From contig NZ_BPQU01000005.1 in NCBI RefSeq assembly GCF_022179445.1, positions 62,001-126,000 of the forward strand: 64,000 nt of DNA, written 5' to 3'. Both the position numbers and the translations under genes were made by a program. Below the pieces are notes generated by a model. It did no database searches. It was not told the DNA's origin and saw only the letters and a list, made by a program, of their open reading frames with translations. Source of the DNA: Methylobacterium mesophilicum. GTDB lineage: Bacteria; Pseudomonadota; Alphaproteobacteria; Rhizobiales; Beijerinckiaceae. Positions 9,343 through 17,637 of this stretch are shown piece after piece; the stretch's first letter is position 1, and each line of letters begins with the position of its first letter.

Positions 9343-9780
9343 ATGGACGTCCTGGACCGCGATAGCGAAGCGCGCTTCGAGATGGCGTTCCCACGCGCGA
9401 TCGTCGCCCAGAAGGCGCGCGGGCGCGAGGAGACCATCAACGAGCATCTCGTGAAGCTGTTGGCCTTCGACGTGGCTCCGGAGACCCGGGCGGTCTGGCG
9501 CAAGGAGCTGGTCCGGCACTTCCGGTTCCTGGCGGCGCTGCGGGTCAAGCCCGGCGCGAGCCTCGTCCCGGCGCGGGACTGGTGGACCTGGCTCTATGCC
9601 GACCCGTTCGAGAACAACGAGACCGGCTACACGGCCGGCCTGATCGGGCTCAACGCCGACGACTTTCCCCGCAACGGCCGCGCGGTGGAGGCGATCGCCG
9701 AGGAGATCCGCCATTTCCACGCCGGCATGGTGCAGCGCCTCGCGCGCGGCCAGGCCGGCGTGGACCTGATTCCCGCCTGA
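9343..9780 (+). CDS. Conserved-looking protein of unknown function in the valine cluster
   Basis: 145 residues, start ATG 9343, 13 bp after the hydratase stop and 54 bp before the acyl-CoA synthetase, so almost surely part of the operon. No signal peptide or membrane segment. The sequence is mixed alpha-helical with a Trp-rich stretch (RDWWTWLYADPF) followed by GYTAGLIGLNADDF and a helical C-terminus. I do not recognise the family. Its position suggests an accessory role in branched acyl-CoA metabolism (inference). Confidence 0.8.
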   Translation: MDVLDRDSEARFEMAFPRAIVAQKARGREETINEHLVKLLAFDVAPETRAVWRKELVRHFRFLAALRVKPGASLVPARDWWTWLYADPFENNETGYTAGLIGLNADDFPRNGRAVEAIAEEIRHFHAGMVQRLARGQAGVDLIPA

Positions 9781-9834
9781 GGGCGGGATGCGGCCGGATC
9801 TGCCGGCCGAACAAGAACGACGGGGGGAACGACC

Positions 9835-11568
9835 ATGCCCAGCTTCCGGGAGGCCCGCGATCTGCTGCTGGCCCATCGCACCGACTACGCGGCGGCGGTT
9901 TCGGCCTTCGCCTGGCCGGACCCGGTGCCGTTCAACTGGGCGCTCGACTGGTTCGACGCCGAGCTCGCAGCCCCCGAGAGCCGCGACCGCACCGCGCTCC
10001 AGATCGTCGAGGCCGCCGGCGGCGCCGAGCAGAGCCTGACCTTCGGGCAGATGGCGCGCCGGTCCAACCAGGTCGCCAACCACCTGCGCGGGCTCGGGCT
10101 GAAGCGCGGCGACCACCTGCTCCTGCTGCTCGGCAACGTCCCGGCCCTGTGGGAGACTATGCTGGCCGCGATGAAGCTCGGGGCCGTAGTCATCCCGGCC
10201 ACCACCCTGCTCACGGCGGACGAGCTCGCCGACCGCCTGGCCCGCGGCCGGCCCCGGGCGATCGTGGCCGGGCCGGAGCAGCTCGGGCGCTTCGCCGGGC
10301 TGGAGACCGGCGAGGCGATCCGCATCGTCACCGGCGCGGCCACGGCGGGCTGGAGCGCCTTCGACGACGCGTCCGGCGCGCCCGAGACCTTCACGCCCGA
10401 CGGGCCGACCGCGGCCGACGACCCGCTGCTGCTCTACTTCACCTCCGGCACCACCGCGAAGCCGAAGCTGGTCCGCCACAGCCACCGCTCCTATCCGGTC
10501 GGGGCGCTCTCGACGATGTATTGGCTCGGGCTGCAGCCCGGGGACGTGCATTGCAACGTGTCCTCGCCCGGCTGGGCCAAGCACGCCTGGTCGTCGTTCT
10601 TCGCACCCTGGAATGCCGGCGCGACCATCCTGGTGATCAACCAGGCCCCGTTCAACGCCTCCGCCCTGCTCGCGCAGCTCGAGCGCACCGGCGCCACCAC
10701 GCTCTGCGCGCCGCCCACCGTCTGGCGGATGATCATCCAGGAGGACCTGACCGGCCGGACGCTGGCTTTGCGCGAGGTCTGCGCCGCCGGCGAGCCGCTG
10801 AACCCCGAGGTGATCGAGCGGGTGAAGGACGCCTGGGGCGTCACGATCCGCGACGGCTACGGCCAGACCGAGACCACGGCCCTGATGGCCAACACCCCCG
10901 GCCAGCCGGTGGTGCCGGGGGCCCTCGGCCGGCCGCTGCCCGGCTATCGCGTGCGCGTGCTCGACGCCGACGGCGCGCCGGCCAGCGAGGGCGAGGTCTG
11001 CCTCGAACTCGGCGCCCACCGCCCCGCCGGCCTGATGCAGGGCTACGACGACGGCGCCGGCCATCTATCGGGGGCCGAAGGCGCGCTCTACCGCACCGGC
11101 GACGTCGCCTTTGTGGACGACCAGGGCTGCTACACGTTCGTGGGCCGCGCCGACGACGTGTTCAAGTCGTCGGGTTACCGCATCAGCCCGTTCGAGCTGG
11201 AGAGCGTGCTGATCGAGCATCCGGCGGTGGCCGAGGCCGCGGTGGTGCCGATCCCCGATCCGATGCGCCACACCATCCCGAAGGCCTACGTCTCGCTGGT
11301 GGCCGGCGCCTCGGCCGGCCCCGAGACGGCGCTCGACATCTTCCGCTTCACCAATGCCCGGCTGGCGACGTTCAAGCGCCTGCGCGGTCTCGAGTTCGTC
11401 ACCGAGCTGCCCAAGACCATCTCGGGCAAGATCCGCCGGGTCCAGCTGCGCCGCCTGGAGCATGACGGCGTCACCGAGGATCCGCACCGGGGCCGGGCCT
11501 ACACGCAGGCGGATTTTCCCGAGCTGAAGGGCGAGACGGAACGCAAGCTCGACCAGACGGCGGGGTGA
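9835..11568 (+). CDS. AMP-forming acyl-CoA synthetase (acetyl-/medium-chain acyl-CoA synthetase-like)
   Basis: 577 residues. The adenylate-forming signature LLYFTSGTTAKPKLV is at about 200-214, GYGQTET near 342-348, the YRTGDVAF aspartate motif follows, and the catalytic C-terminal lysine is in TISGKIRR. It activates a carboxylate with ATP and CoA. The last gene of the valine/isobutyrate cluster, it could make isobutyryl-CoA or propionyl-CoA from the free acids (inference); similarity is to the medium-chain (ACSM-like) subgroup. Confidence 0.92.
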   Translation: MPSFREARDLLLAHRTDYAAAVSAFAWPDPVPFNWALDWFDAELAAPESRDRTALQIVEAAGGAEQSLTFGQMARRSNQVANHLRGLGLKRGDHLLLLLGNVPALWETMLAAMKLGAVVIPATTLLTADELADRLARGRPRAIVAGPEQLGRFAGLETGEAIRIVTGAATAGWSAFDDASGAPETFTPDGPTAADDPLLLYFTSGTTAKPKLVRHSHRSYPVGALSTMYWLGLQPGDVHCNVSSPGWAKHAWSSFFAPWNAGATILVINQAPFNASALLAQLERTGATTLCAPPTVWRMIIQEDLTGRTLALREVCAAGEPLNPEVIERVKDAWGVTIRDGYGQTETTALMANTPGQPVVPGALGRPLPGYRVRVLDADGAPASEGEVCLELGAHRPAGLMQGYDDGAGHLSGAEGALYRTGDVAFVDDQGCYTFVGRADDVFKSSGYRISPFELESVLIEHPAVAEAAVVPIPDPMRHTIPKAYVSLVAGASAGPETALDIFRFTNARLATFKRLRGLEFVTELPKTISGKIRRVQLRRLEHDGVTEDPHRGRAYTQADFPELKGETERKLDQTAG

Positions 11569-11575
11569 TGGCGAT

Positions 11576-11608
11576 CGCCGATCCAGGGCGCCTCTTGTCG
11601 GATCGGCG
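11576..11608 (+). terminator. Hairpin after the acyl-CoA synthetase
   Basis: CGCCGATCC and GGATCGGCG form a 9-bp stem 8 bp after the synthetase stop. No T-run follows, so termination here is only suggested by position. Confidence 0.35.
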
Positions 11609-11694
11609 ACCGCCCCTGGGGCGCGCGCGCGCCTTGCCGCCGTGCTGCGGTGCCCTCAGATTATCGGAACCGGAACGCTGGGGAATCGGGGTCG

Positions 11695-11931
11695 ATGGCT
11701 GATACGTCCGCTCCCGGCTCGCTGGATCTTGCCGAGCAGGTCACGCGGGTGCTGCGCGCGATCGAAGAGTCGCAAACATTCGTGGCCGTGCAGAAGAAGC
11801 TGATGGCCGAAGCGGCCAAGCTCGAGCGCGACCGCGCTCTCGCCCCGTGGCAGATCGCACTCGCTGGAATGGCAGCCGGTGCTGCCTTCTTCGGGGCGGG
11901 TGCTGCCTTCGTGAAGCTGATCGGCCCCTGA
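11695..11931 (+). CDS. Small membrane protein, unknown
   Basis: 78 residues from ATG 11695. The N-terminal half is a charged amphipathic helix (RAIEESQTFVAVQKKLMAEAAK), the C-terminal half one hydrophobic Gly/Ala-rich span (IALAGMAAGAAFFGAGAAF). It looks like a single-pass inner-membrane protein with a cytoplasmic helical head. Family not recognised. It stands alone between the valine cluster and the first cysteine peptidase. Confidence 0.65.
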   Translation: MADTSAPGSLDLAEQVTRVLRAIEESQTFVAVQKKLMAEAAKLERDRALAPWQIALAGMAAGAAFFGAGAAFVKLIGP

Positions 11932-12118
11932 CGGAACGGTCAAGGTTTCCGCTTTCGCAATCCGATGACGCGCATTCGCGGCGCTTCCCAAGTCCCCCGT
12001 CGACGTTGTCCCGCTAGAGCCCGCCGCGGCGGCCGAATCGATAAAATTGCGCGGATCCGCTTCAGCGCCGCGGAGGCTCTGCGGCGCAATCCTGTCCTCA
12101 ACAACGAGGACGGGTTCG

Positions 12119-12751
12119 ATGGGCGCGGGGCTTCTCAAGACGGTTCGGGTGACGCTCGCCGGCGCGCTGGTGCTGCTCGGGCTCGCGGCCACCGCAGGGG
12201 CCCAGACCCTGGCGAGCCTCCCGGTGGAGACCGGCGCGAAGGTGCTCAGCGACGCGCGGCCGATCGCGGCCTGGGTGACGTTCTGCCAGTCCTACGCGGC
12301 GGAATGCGCCGTGGATCGCAGCGAGCCGGCGCGCATCACCCTGACACCGGCGGTCTGGGCCACCATCGTCTCGATCAACCGCCGGGTGAACAAGTCGGTC
12401 GAGCCGATGACCGACATGGATCATCTCCACGTCGCCGACCGCTGGGACCTGGCCGAGGACGGCATCGGCGACTGCGAGGACTTCCAGCTGCTGAAGCGCC
12501 ACCTGCTGGCGGAGGCCGGGCTGCCCCGCCGGGCGATGCGCATGACCGTGGTGATCGACGAGAAAGGCGAGGGCCACGCCGTGCTGACCCTGATCACCGA
12601 CCGCGGCGACCTGATCCTCGACAACAAGACCAGCGTGATCGAGGCCTGGCACAAGACCGGCTACGTGTTCATCAAGCGCGAGAGCCAGGACGCCACCGCG
12701 TGGGTCTCGCTCGGCGGCGTCACCTCGCCGGTCACCACCGCCAACCGCTGA
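12119..12751 (+). CDS. Transglutaminase-like cysteine peptidase (BTLCP/C93 family), copy 1
   Basis: 210 residues from ATG 12119. A signal peptide (LLKTVRVTLAGALVLLGLAATAGAQ) sends it to the periplasm. The catalytic Cys is in GDCEDFQLLKR, the His in GEGHAVLTL and the Asp in LILDNKT; this triad defines the bacterial transglutaminase-like cysteine proteinases (LapG relatives). LapG cleaves adhesins under c-di-GMP control in other bacteria, but no lapD or adhesin gene is nearby, so the substrate is open. A close paralogue lies at 13722-14429. Confidence 0.88.
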   Translation: MGAGLLKTVRVTLAGALVLLGLAATAGAQTLASLPVETGAKVLSDARPIAAWVTFCQSYAAECAVDRSEPARITLTPAVWATIVSINRRVNKSVEPMTDMDHLHVADRWDLAEDGIGDCEDFQLLKRHLLAEAGLPRRAMRMTVVIDEKGEGHAVLTLITDRGDLILDNKTSVIEAWHKTGYVFIKRESQDATAWVSLGGVTSPVTTANR

Positions 12752-13144
12752 CCCGGATTTCGAAGGCCAACCGGTCGCAATTGTCCGGCAGGCTCGGCCG
12801 TTTGGCGAGGTTCAGGGACGCGGAAGCGGGAAGCGCGTGGCGAAGCGACCGTCCCGCCACGGATGCCGGATGTCCAATGCCGAAGCAGCATCCACCCCGT
12901 CATCCCGGGGCGTCGGAGGCGAGCCTGGGATCCGGAGCCGCCGACGGCGCAAGGCCCCGATGTTACGGTGGTTCGGGATCCCGGGCTCCGCTTCGCGGCC
13001 CCGGGATGACGGGGTCGTATTCAGGACCCCAAGCCGCAGGCCACGCTCCGTAAGGCGTACGGGACAGTGCGCTGCCGGCCCTCCGGACGAAGACCTGGAA
13101 AATCCGGGCCCCGGACCTCGAAACCCAGATTCGAGAGAACCCGT
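12752..13144. repeat. Gap with large palindromic repeat, family 2 copy 1 (12895-13014)
   Basis: The 393-bp gap holds a 120-bp palindrome running from CCCCGTCATCCCGGGG to CCCCGGGATGACGGGG. Its right arm, reverse-complemented, nearly matches the left half of the element at 49631-49747. No coding signal was seen in the rest of the gap. Confidence 0.75.
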
Positions 13145-13402
13145 TCAGGCGGCGCGGCTCAGCGACGGCTGCGCCAGGGTGGCCACGAAGGTCTCGACCC
13201 GGCCGATGAAGCCTGCCAGGTGCGGGGCGACGCCCCGGAGGCTGGCGAGGTCGCGGACCAGGATGTCGCGCGACAGGGCGCGGTCGCCCTCGGTGGGCGA
13301 GCCGGCCAGATAGGCTTCCACGGCATGCTCGGCGATGCCGATGGCACCGGCGCGACCATCCTCGGCGAGCGCTCTGATCACCTGCTGGATGGCGGGCTGC
13401 AT
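13145..13402 (-). CDS. Small protein of unknown function between the two peptidase genes
   Basis: 85 residues from ATG 13402, which has GAAGGA 7 bp upstream; ATG 13423 is an alternative. No signal peptide or membrane span; mostly alpha-helical with an amphipathic N-terminus (AIQQVIRALAEDGRAG) and a C-terminal helix (FIGRVETFVATLAQ). Family not recognised. It is on the opposite strand to both flanking peptidases. Confidence 0.6.
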   Translation of the reverse strand: MQPAIQQVIRALAEDGRAGAIGIAEHAVEAYLAGSPTEGDRALSRDILVRDLASLRGVAPHLAGFIGRVETFVATLAQPSLSRAA

Positions 13403-13721
13403 CGTGAAATCCTTCTCTGGCATGGGGCGATCCCGCGGGGGATGGCTGGGTTCTTGCGAAGCGATCGATCCGCCCGCGAATCTCGCCGCGGGGCACCCCT
13501 GTCTCAAGCCGGCAAAGCTCGGTCGAATCAAGGCTTTCCAGAGGGGAGCAGGGCGGCCATTCCGCCAGCGCATGCAGCGGGCCGCAGCAACGCGGATGCA
13601 ACACCGCCTCGGTCGGGAACCAATCCGGTGGCTCGCGCGTTTATAGTCTCGGTTTTGACTATTGTGCGTTGCACGCCCGCGTGTCACCCTCCCGTCATCA
13701 TCGGTCGATGGGGCGTGATCC
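13403..13721. other. Divergent gap before the second cysteine peptidase
   Basis: 319 bp between two divergent genes. TAGTC-TCGGTTTT-GACTA near 13644-13661 is a small inverted repeat containing TTGACT, which could be a -35 element for the peptidase gene, but no clear -10 follows. No other feature recognised. Confidence 0.35.
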
Positions 13722-14429
13722 ATGCGGCACGCGGATGGTGGGATTCCGGCTCTCGCGTTCCTCGCGCCGCACTGGCGCGGATGGTCCGCCCCGCTGCGCC
13801 GAGCCCGGCAGGCCGCGAGCCTCGCCCTGGTGGGCACGATCCTGATGCTCGGGGGCGCCAACATCCGCGCCCATGCCCGCCTGACCCTCCCCGATGGCGC
13901 GCCCGCTCCCGAAGCCAGCGGCCCGGTCGGCGCGATCGCGGGCTGGACGGAGTTCTGCCGGCGCATGCCGGAGGAATGCACCCTCGACGTCGCGCAGCCC
14001 GCCGCGATCCCGCTCACCGTGGCGGTGTGGCGGACCCTGCGGAGCGTCAACCGCCGGGTCAACGCGCGCATCCGGCCGATCACCGATCAGGCCCATTGGG
14101 GCGTGGTCGATCGCTGGGACTTCCCGGATGACGGCTTCGGCGACTGCGAGGATTACCAGCTGTTGAAGCGCCGGATGCTGGCCGAGCGCGGCCTCTCGCG
14201 GCGGGCCCTATTGATGACCGTCGTGATCGACGAGACCAATGCCGGACACGCGGTGCTGACGGTGCGCACCGACCACGGCGACTTCATCCTCGACAACAAG
14301 ACCGACGCGATCCGCCCCTGGCGGCGCACCGGCTACAGCTTCATCAAGCGCGCGGGCCAGGACGGCCAGGCCTGGGTCTCGCTGGAGGGCAAGGAGGGCG
14401 CCGCCCAGGTAGCGACCGCGGAGCCCTAG
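13722..14429 (+). CDS. Transglutaminase-like cysteine peptidase (BTLCP/C93 family), copy 2
   Basis: 235 residues. Closely resembles copy 1 through the catalytic core: GDCEDYQLLKR (Cys), NAGHAVLTV (His), FILDNKTD (Asp), with the same NRRVN and DRWD segments. The N-terminus carries a positively charged stretch and one hydrophobic span (ASLALVGTILMLGGA), a signal anchor or a long signal peptide. Tandem duplication followed by N-terminal divergence is the simple reading. Cytoplasmic function is unlikely. Confidence 0.88.
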   Translation: MRHADGGIPALAFLAPHWRGWSAPLRRARQAASLALVGTILMLGGANIRAHARLTLPDGAPAPEASGPVGAIAGWTEFCRRMPEECTLDVAQPAAIPLTVAVWRTLRSVNRRVNARIRPITDQAHWGVVDRWDFPDDGFGDCEDYQLLKRRMLAERGLSRRALLMTVVIDETNAGHAVLTVRTDHGDFILDNKTDAIRPWRRTGYSFIKRAGQDGQAWVSLEGKEGAAQVATAEP

Positions 14430-14435
14430 CGCCGC

Positions 14436-14765
14436 TCACGCCCCGACCAGCATCGCCGCCAGATCGAGGGCGACCCGGCCCGACAGCAGGCCCCAGCCGC
14501 AGGCGATCACGGTCGCCAGCATCACGAACGGCATCGGGCGGCCCTCGATCTTCCGGCCGCGCACGGTGTTGCGCAGGATGATGAAAGGGGCCGAGAAGGC
14601 CAGCATCGGCAGGGCCGCCACCGCGGGCAGGCCGCCCCGCTCCAGCAGGCTGAAGCTCGCCCGCCGCGCCGCGAACAGCTCAAAGGCGCTGGCGATCAGC
14701 CCGGACAGCGCCAGGCCGATGCACAACGTCCGGATCGACTCCAGGGCGGCGGGCGTGAGGACCAT
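14436..14765 (-). CDS. Small integral membrane protein, unknown
   Basis: 109 residues from ATG 14765. Three hydrophobic spans are visible: about residues 9-30, 47-65 and 80-100, with a basic loop (NTVRGRKIEGRP) between the second and third. Convergent with the peptidase gene, 6 bp apart. Family not recognised with confidence. Confidence 0.7.
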   Translation of the reverse strand: MVLTPAALESIRTLCIGLALSGLIASAFELFAARRASFSLLERGGLPAVAALPMLAFSAPFIILRNTVRGRKIEGRPMPFVMLATVIACGWGLLSGRVALDLAAMLVGA

Positions 14766-14859
14766 TATTCGCGCTCCTAAACAGGCTGCGCGGAGTTTAG
14801 TCACACGATTTACCGGATGTTAAGCAATCACCCGGGTTAGCGTTAACCTGTACACAGGA

Positions 14860-14883
14860 GCGGGCCGGTGGAACCCGGCCCGC
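14860..14883. terminator. Hairpin downstream of the DUF3126 gene
   Basis: GCGGGCCGG and CCGGCCCGC form a 9-bp stem with a 6-base loop just after the DUF3126 stop on the minus strand. There is no T-run; a termination or 3'-end stabilising role is inferred from position. Confidence 0.4.
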
Positions 14884-14893
14884 GCGCCCTGCC

Positions 14894-15109
14894 TCAGGCC
14901 TCCTCCTCGAGGTCGATGTCGAGGATCGCCATGCGGAAGACGAAGGAATCGTCGCCGTCCTCCTTGTCGTCGGCGATCACACCGATCGACTCCTCGCCGA
15001 TGAACACCTCGGCGGTATCGCCGGTCTTCATCGCGGTCAGGCGGATGTTGTTGTTGGCGAACTTGCGGCGCAGGTAGTCCTGCAGCTTCGCGGTCTCGGC
15101 TTTGGTCAC
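14894..15109 (-). CDS. DUF3126 family protein
   Basis: 71 residues starting at GTG 15109, preceded by GGGGAGG at a good spacing; no ATG is available before the conserved region. The text (LQDYLRRKFANNNIRL, AEVFIGEESIGVI, SFVFRMAILDIDLEEE) matches the short acidic alphaproteobacterial DUF3126 family. It is about 100 bp downstream of cysE on the same strand, a linkage common in this class, suggesting a role connected with cysteine or sulfur metabolism (inference; function undetermined). Confidence 0.85.
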   Translation of the reverse strand: MTKAETAKLQDYLRRKFANNNIRLTAMKTGDTAEVFIGEESIGVIADDKEDGDDSFVFRMAILDIDLEEEA

Positions 15110-15213
15110 GCTGTCTTGCCTCCCCTGTCGGCGTTGGCGCCCCGGATCGGCGCAGGGCTTGCCACGCAAGCGACGGAGCGGCAAGCGCCACGGCCAAGCG
15201 CGGTGGCGGCGGG

Positions 15214-16077
15214 TCAGATCCCGTCGCCCACGTGGATGAACTGATCGAGGGCGACCAGCTGGTCCATGGCCCGGGCCGGATCGTCGCAGCCGGCGGTGCC
15301 GACGACGCGGGCGGGCACACCCACCACCGTGGTGTTGGCCGGGACCGGGCGCAGGACCACGGAGCCGGCCGCGACCCGGGCGCAGGCGCCGACCTCGATG
15401 TTGCCCAGGATCTTGGCGCCGGCGCCGATCATCACGCCGCGGCGGATCTTGGGGTGGCGGTCGCCGCGCTGCTTGCCGGTGCCGCCCAGCGTCACCCCGT
15501 GGAGGATCGAGACGTCGTCCTCGATCACCGCGGTCGAGCCGACCACGAGGCCGGTGGCATGGTCGAGGAACACGCCCCGGCCGATGCGGGCGGCCGGGTG
15601 GATGTCGCACTGGAACACCTCGGAGACCCGGCTCTGCAGGTAGAGCGCGAGGTCGCGCCGCCCCCGGGTCCAGACGTGGTGGGCGAGGCGGTAGGCCTGG
15701 AGCGCGTGGAAGCCCTTGAAGTACAGCACCGGTTCCAGGGCCCGCAGGGTCGCGGGATCCCGGTCGATCACGGCGCCGATGTCGGCGCGGAACGCGTCCC
15801 CGATGGTCGGATCGGCCGCGATCGCCTCGTGGAACGCGTGCGCGACCAGTTCGGCGGGCAGTGACGGGTGCCCCAGCCGGGCCGCGACCCGGTGGGCGAC
15901 CGCGCCCTCCAGCGTGGCGTGGTTCAGGACGGTCGCGACGATGAACGAGGCGAGTTGCGGCTCGGTGCGCAGGACGTCCTCGGCCTCCGCGCGCAGCCGC
16001 GACCAGACCGGATCGCAGACCGCGAGGTCCCCCGCGTCGCGGCTGAAGGCTGGGCTGAGGGCTGGACTGGCACTCAT
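15214..16077 (-). CDS. cysE: Serine O-acetyltransferase
   Basis: 287 residues. An N-terminal helical domain is followed by a left-handed beta-helix of hexapeptide repeats (VMIGAGAKILGNIEVGACARVAAGSVV). Catalytic-site text DIHPAARIG and FLDHATG holds the expected histidines, and the LGGTGK motif is present. It acetylates serine with acetyl-CoA, the committing step of cysteine synthesis in the cytoplasm. The C-terminal tail ends in FIHVGDGI, similar to the isoleucine-ended tails that bind cysteine synthase. Confidence 0.95.
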   Translation of the reverse strand: MSASPALSPAFSRDAGDLAVCDPVWSRLRAEAEDVLRTEPQLASFIVATVLNHATLEGAVAHRVAARLGHPSLPAELVAHAFHEAIAADPTIGDAFRADIGAVIDRDPATLRALEPVLYFKGFHALQAYRLAHHVWTRGRRDLALYLQSRVSEVFQCDIHPAARIGRGVFLDHATGLVVGSTAVIEDDVSILHGVTLGGTGKQRGDRHPKIRRGVMIGAGAKILGNIEVGACARVAAGSVVLRPVPANTTVVGVPARVVGTAGCDDPARAMDQLVALDQFIHVGDGI

Positions 16078-16417
16078 GAACGGTGGCTCGCGATCGAGGT
16101 GTCTGGTGCGCGCTTCGCTGCTGCGGATCCGGCTTCATGGCCTGGTGCGGCCGGGCGCTGCAGCGAAGCTCCGGCACGGCGGCCGGCGAGGCGAACGCCC
16201 CCGCCGTTGCGGGTCATCCTAGCACATCGTCCTACAGGGGAAGCCATGCGCGGGGCGCTTGGTCTGGGGCATCGTGCGTTCCGGCAACCCGGCCGCCCGT
16301 GACGGCGGCTCCGCCATAGCGTGGTGCGCCGCAGCGCAGCGATCAAGGGTGGCGGGGCTGCGAGGGAGGCCGCGCCTTTGTCGCTGTCAGCCGTTCCCTT
16401 GCGCGACGGGGCTCGGT
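16078..16417. other. 340-bp gap upstream of cysE
   Basis: Lies between the fusion regulator gene and cysE, both on the minus strand, so it should hold the cysE promoter. No repeat, RNA motif or recognisable operator was seen. Confidence 0.4.
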
Positions 16418-17299
16418 TCAGCCGGCGACGGCCCCTTCGCCGAACCGCGCCTCGATCGTCGAAACGAGCCGGTCGACCATGGTCTGGAGCGGGATGTCGG
16501 AGGTGTCGACCGTGGCCGAGGCCCGGGCGTAGAGCGGCTCCCGGCTCGCCAGCACCGCCCGCAATTCCTGCATCGCCGAGGCATGGTCGCCGGTGGTGGC
16601 GAGGTGGCCCTGCTCGCGCACGCGGCTCATGTGCTCCTCCGGCCGGGCGCGCAGCCAGACGGTGTAGAACGCCTGGAGCAGCAGGTCGTAGGTCAGCGGC
16701 TCGGCCACGATGCCGCCGCTCGTCGCCAGGATCAGCGGGCCGGGATGCTCGGTGAGGCGGCGCAGGGCCGCCTGCTCCAGGCGGCGGTAGCCCTCCTGGC
16801 CGTAGATCGCGAAGATCTCCTGCACCGAGAGCGCGTTCTCGCGCTCGATCTCGGCGTTCAATTCCACGAAGGTCCAGCCCAGGCGCTCGGCGGCGAGCTT
16901 GCCGAGCGTCGACTTGCCGGCGCCGCGCAGTCCGATCAGCGCGACGCGCAAGCGGCCGCTCGATTCAGACCGGCTGCCGCCCGAGAGCGCCTCCTTGGCG
17001 GCGGCGATCTGGGCCGGATTCGCCTGGGCGAGCAGGTCGCGCACCACGGGCCAGTCGGGCAGGCCGTCGTTGCCGGTGATCAGGTCGTCGAGCCGCACGC
17101 CCATGGCGTTGGCCACCCGCCGCAGCAGGATGATCGACACGTTGCCCTGCCCGCCCTCGAGTTGCGCGATGTAGCGCTCGGAGAGGCCCGAAGTCTGGGA
17201 CAGCACCTTGCGCGACAAGCCGCGCACGGTGCGCGCGTGCCTGACGCGGCGCCCGAGATCCGTGAGAAAGAGCGATTCCTGTTCCAACACGCCGCTCAT
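16418..17299 (-). CDS. HTH regulator fused to a shikimate kinase-like domain (BzdR/BoxR type)
   Basis: 293 residues. Residues ~14-75 are a Cro/C1-type HTH (VRHARTVRGLSRKVLSQTSGLSERYIAQLEGG); residues ~115-285 form a shikimate-kinase-like domain with Walker A GLRGAGKS. In characterised members (BzdR, BoxR) the kinase-like domain binds benzoyl-CoA and controls benzoate degradation. No benzoate genes are within this window, so the target is not local. Aromatic acyl-CoA sensing is therefore family knowledge, not shown here. Confidence 0.9.
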   Translation of the reverse strand: MSGVLEQESLFLTDLGRRVRHARTVRGLSRKVLSQTSGLSERYIAQLEGGQGNVSIILLRRVANAMGVRLDDLITGNDGLPDWPVVRDLLAQANPAQIAAAKEALSGGSRSESSGRLRVALIGLRGAGKSTLGKLAAERLGWTFVELNAEIERENALSVQEIFAIYGQEGYRRLEQAALRRLTEHPGPLILATSGGIVAEPLTYDLLLQAFYTVWLRARPEEHMSRVREQGHLATTGDHASAMQELRAVLASREPLYARASATVDTSDIPLQTMVDRLVSTIEARFGEGAVAG

Positions 17300-17637
17300 G
17301 GCGTCGTCCGCTTTCCTGCCAGCCCGAAAGCAGAGTGCTTGCCCTGCATGTCTGCCACTTCAAGATGAATTCTGATTCGCAACCTAGGATCGAGCGGGTG
17401 CTTGCTCGACCGTTCGTGCGAAGCCTGGCGTACCCTACCCTGAAGTCTGTATTGCGCCGCCTGTATCCGGCCGCGTCGACCGGTCGACGGGCCATGGCCG
17501 CACCGGCCCAACCCTGTTGCTGGCGTGGCGCCTATGTGTTGCGGATCGGCCCGATGGTCAAGCCTTGAGCAGGATCCTCGTGTGGGCAGATTCTAGACAA
17601 GCTGGGGTTGTTTTGCCCCGATCCGACCGAGTCCGAC
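17300..17637. other. 338-bp gap upstream of the fusion regulator
   Basis: Less GC-rich than its surroundings in its first 150 bp, as expected of a promoter region for the minus-strand regulator. No palindrome or conserved box was recognised. Confidence 0.4.

Noticed and set aside
11656..12192. 178-codon minus-strand open frame
   Set aside because: Antisense to the small membrane protein and the start of the cysteine peptidase; no ribosome site or family features.
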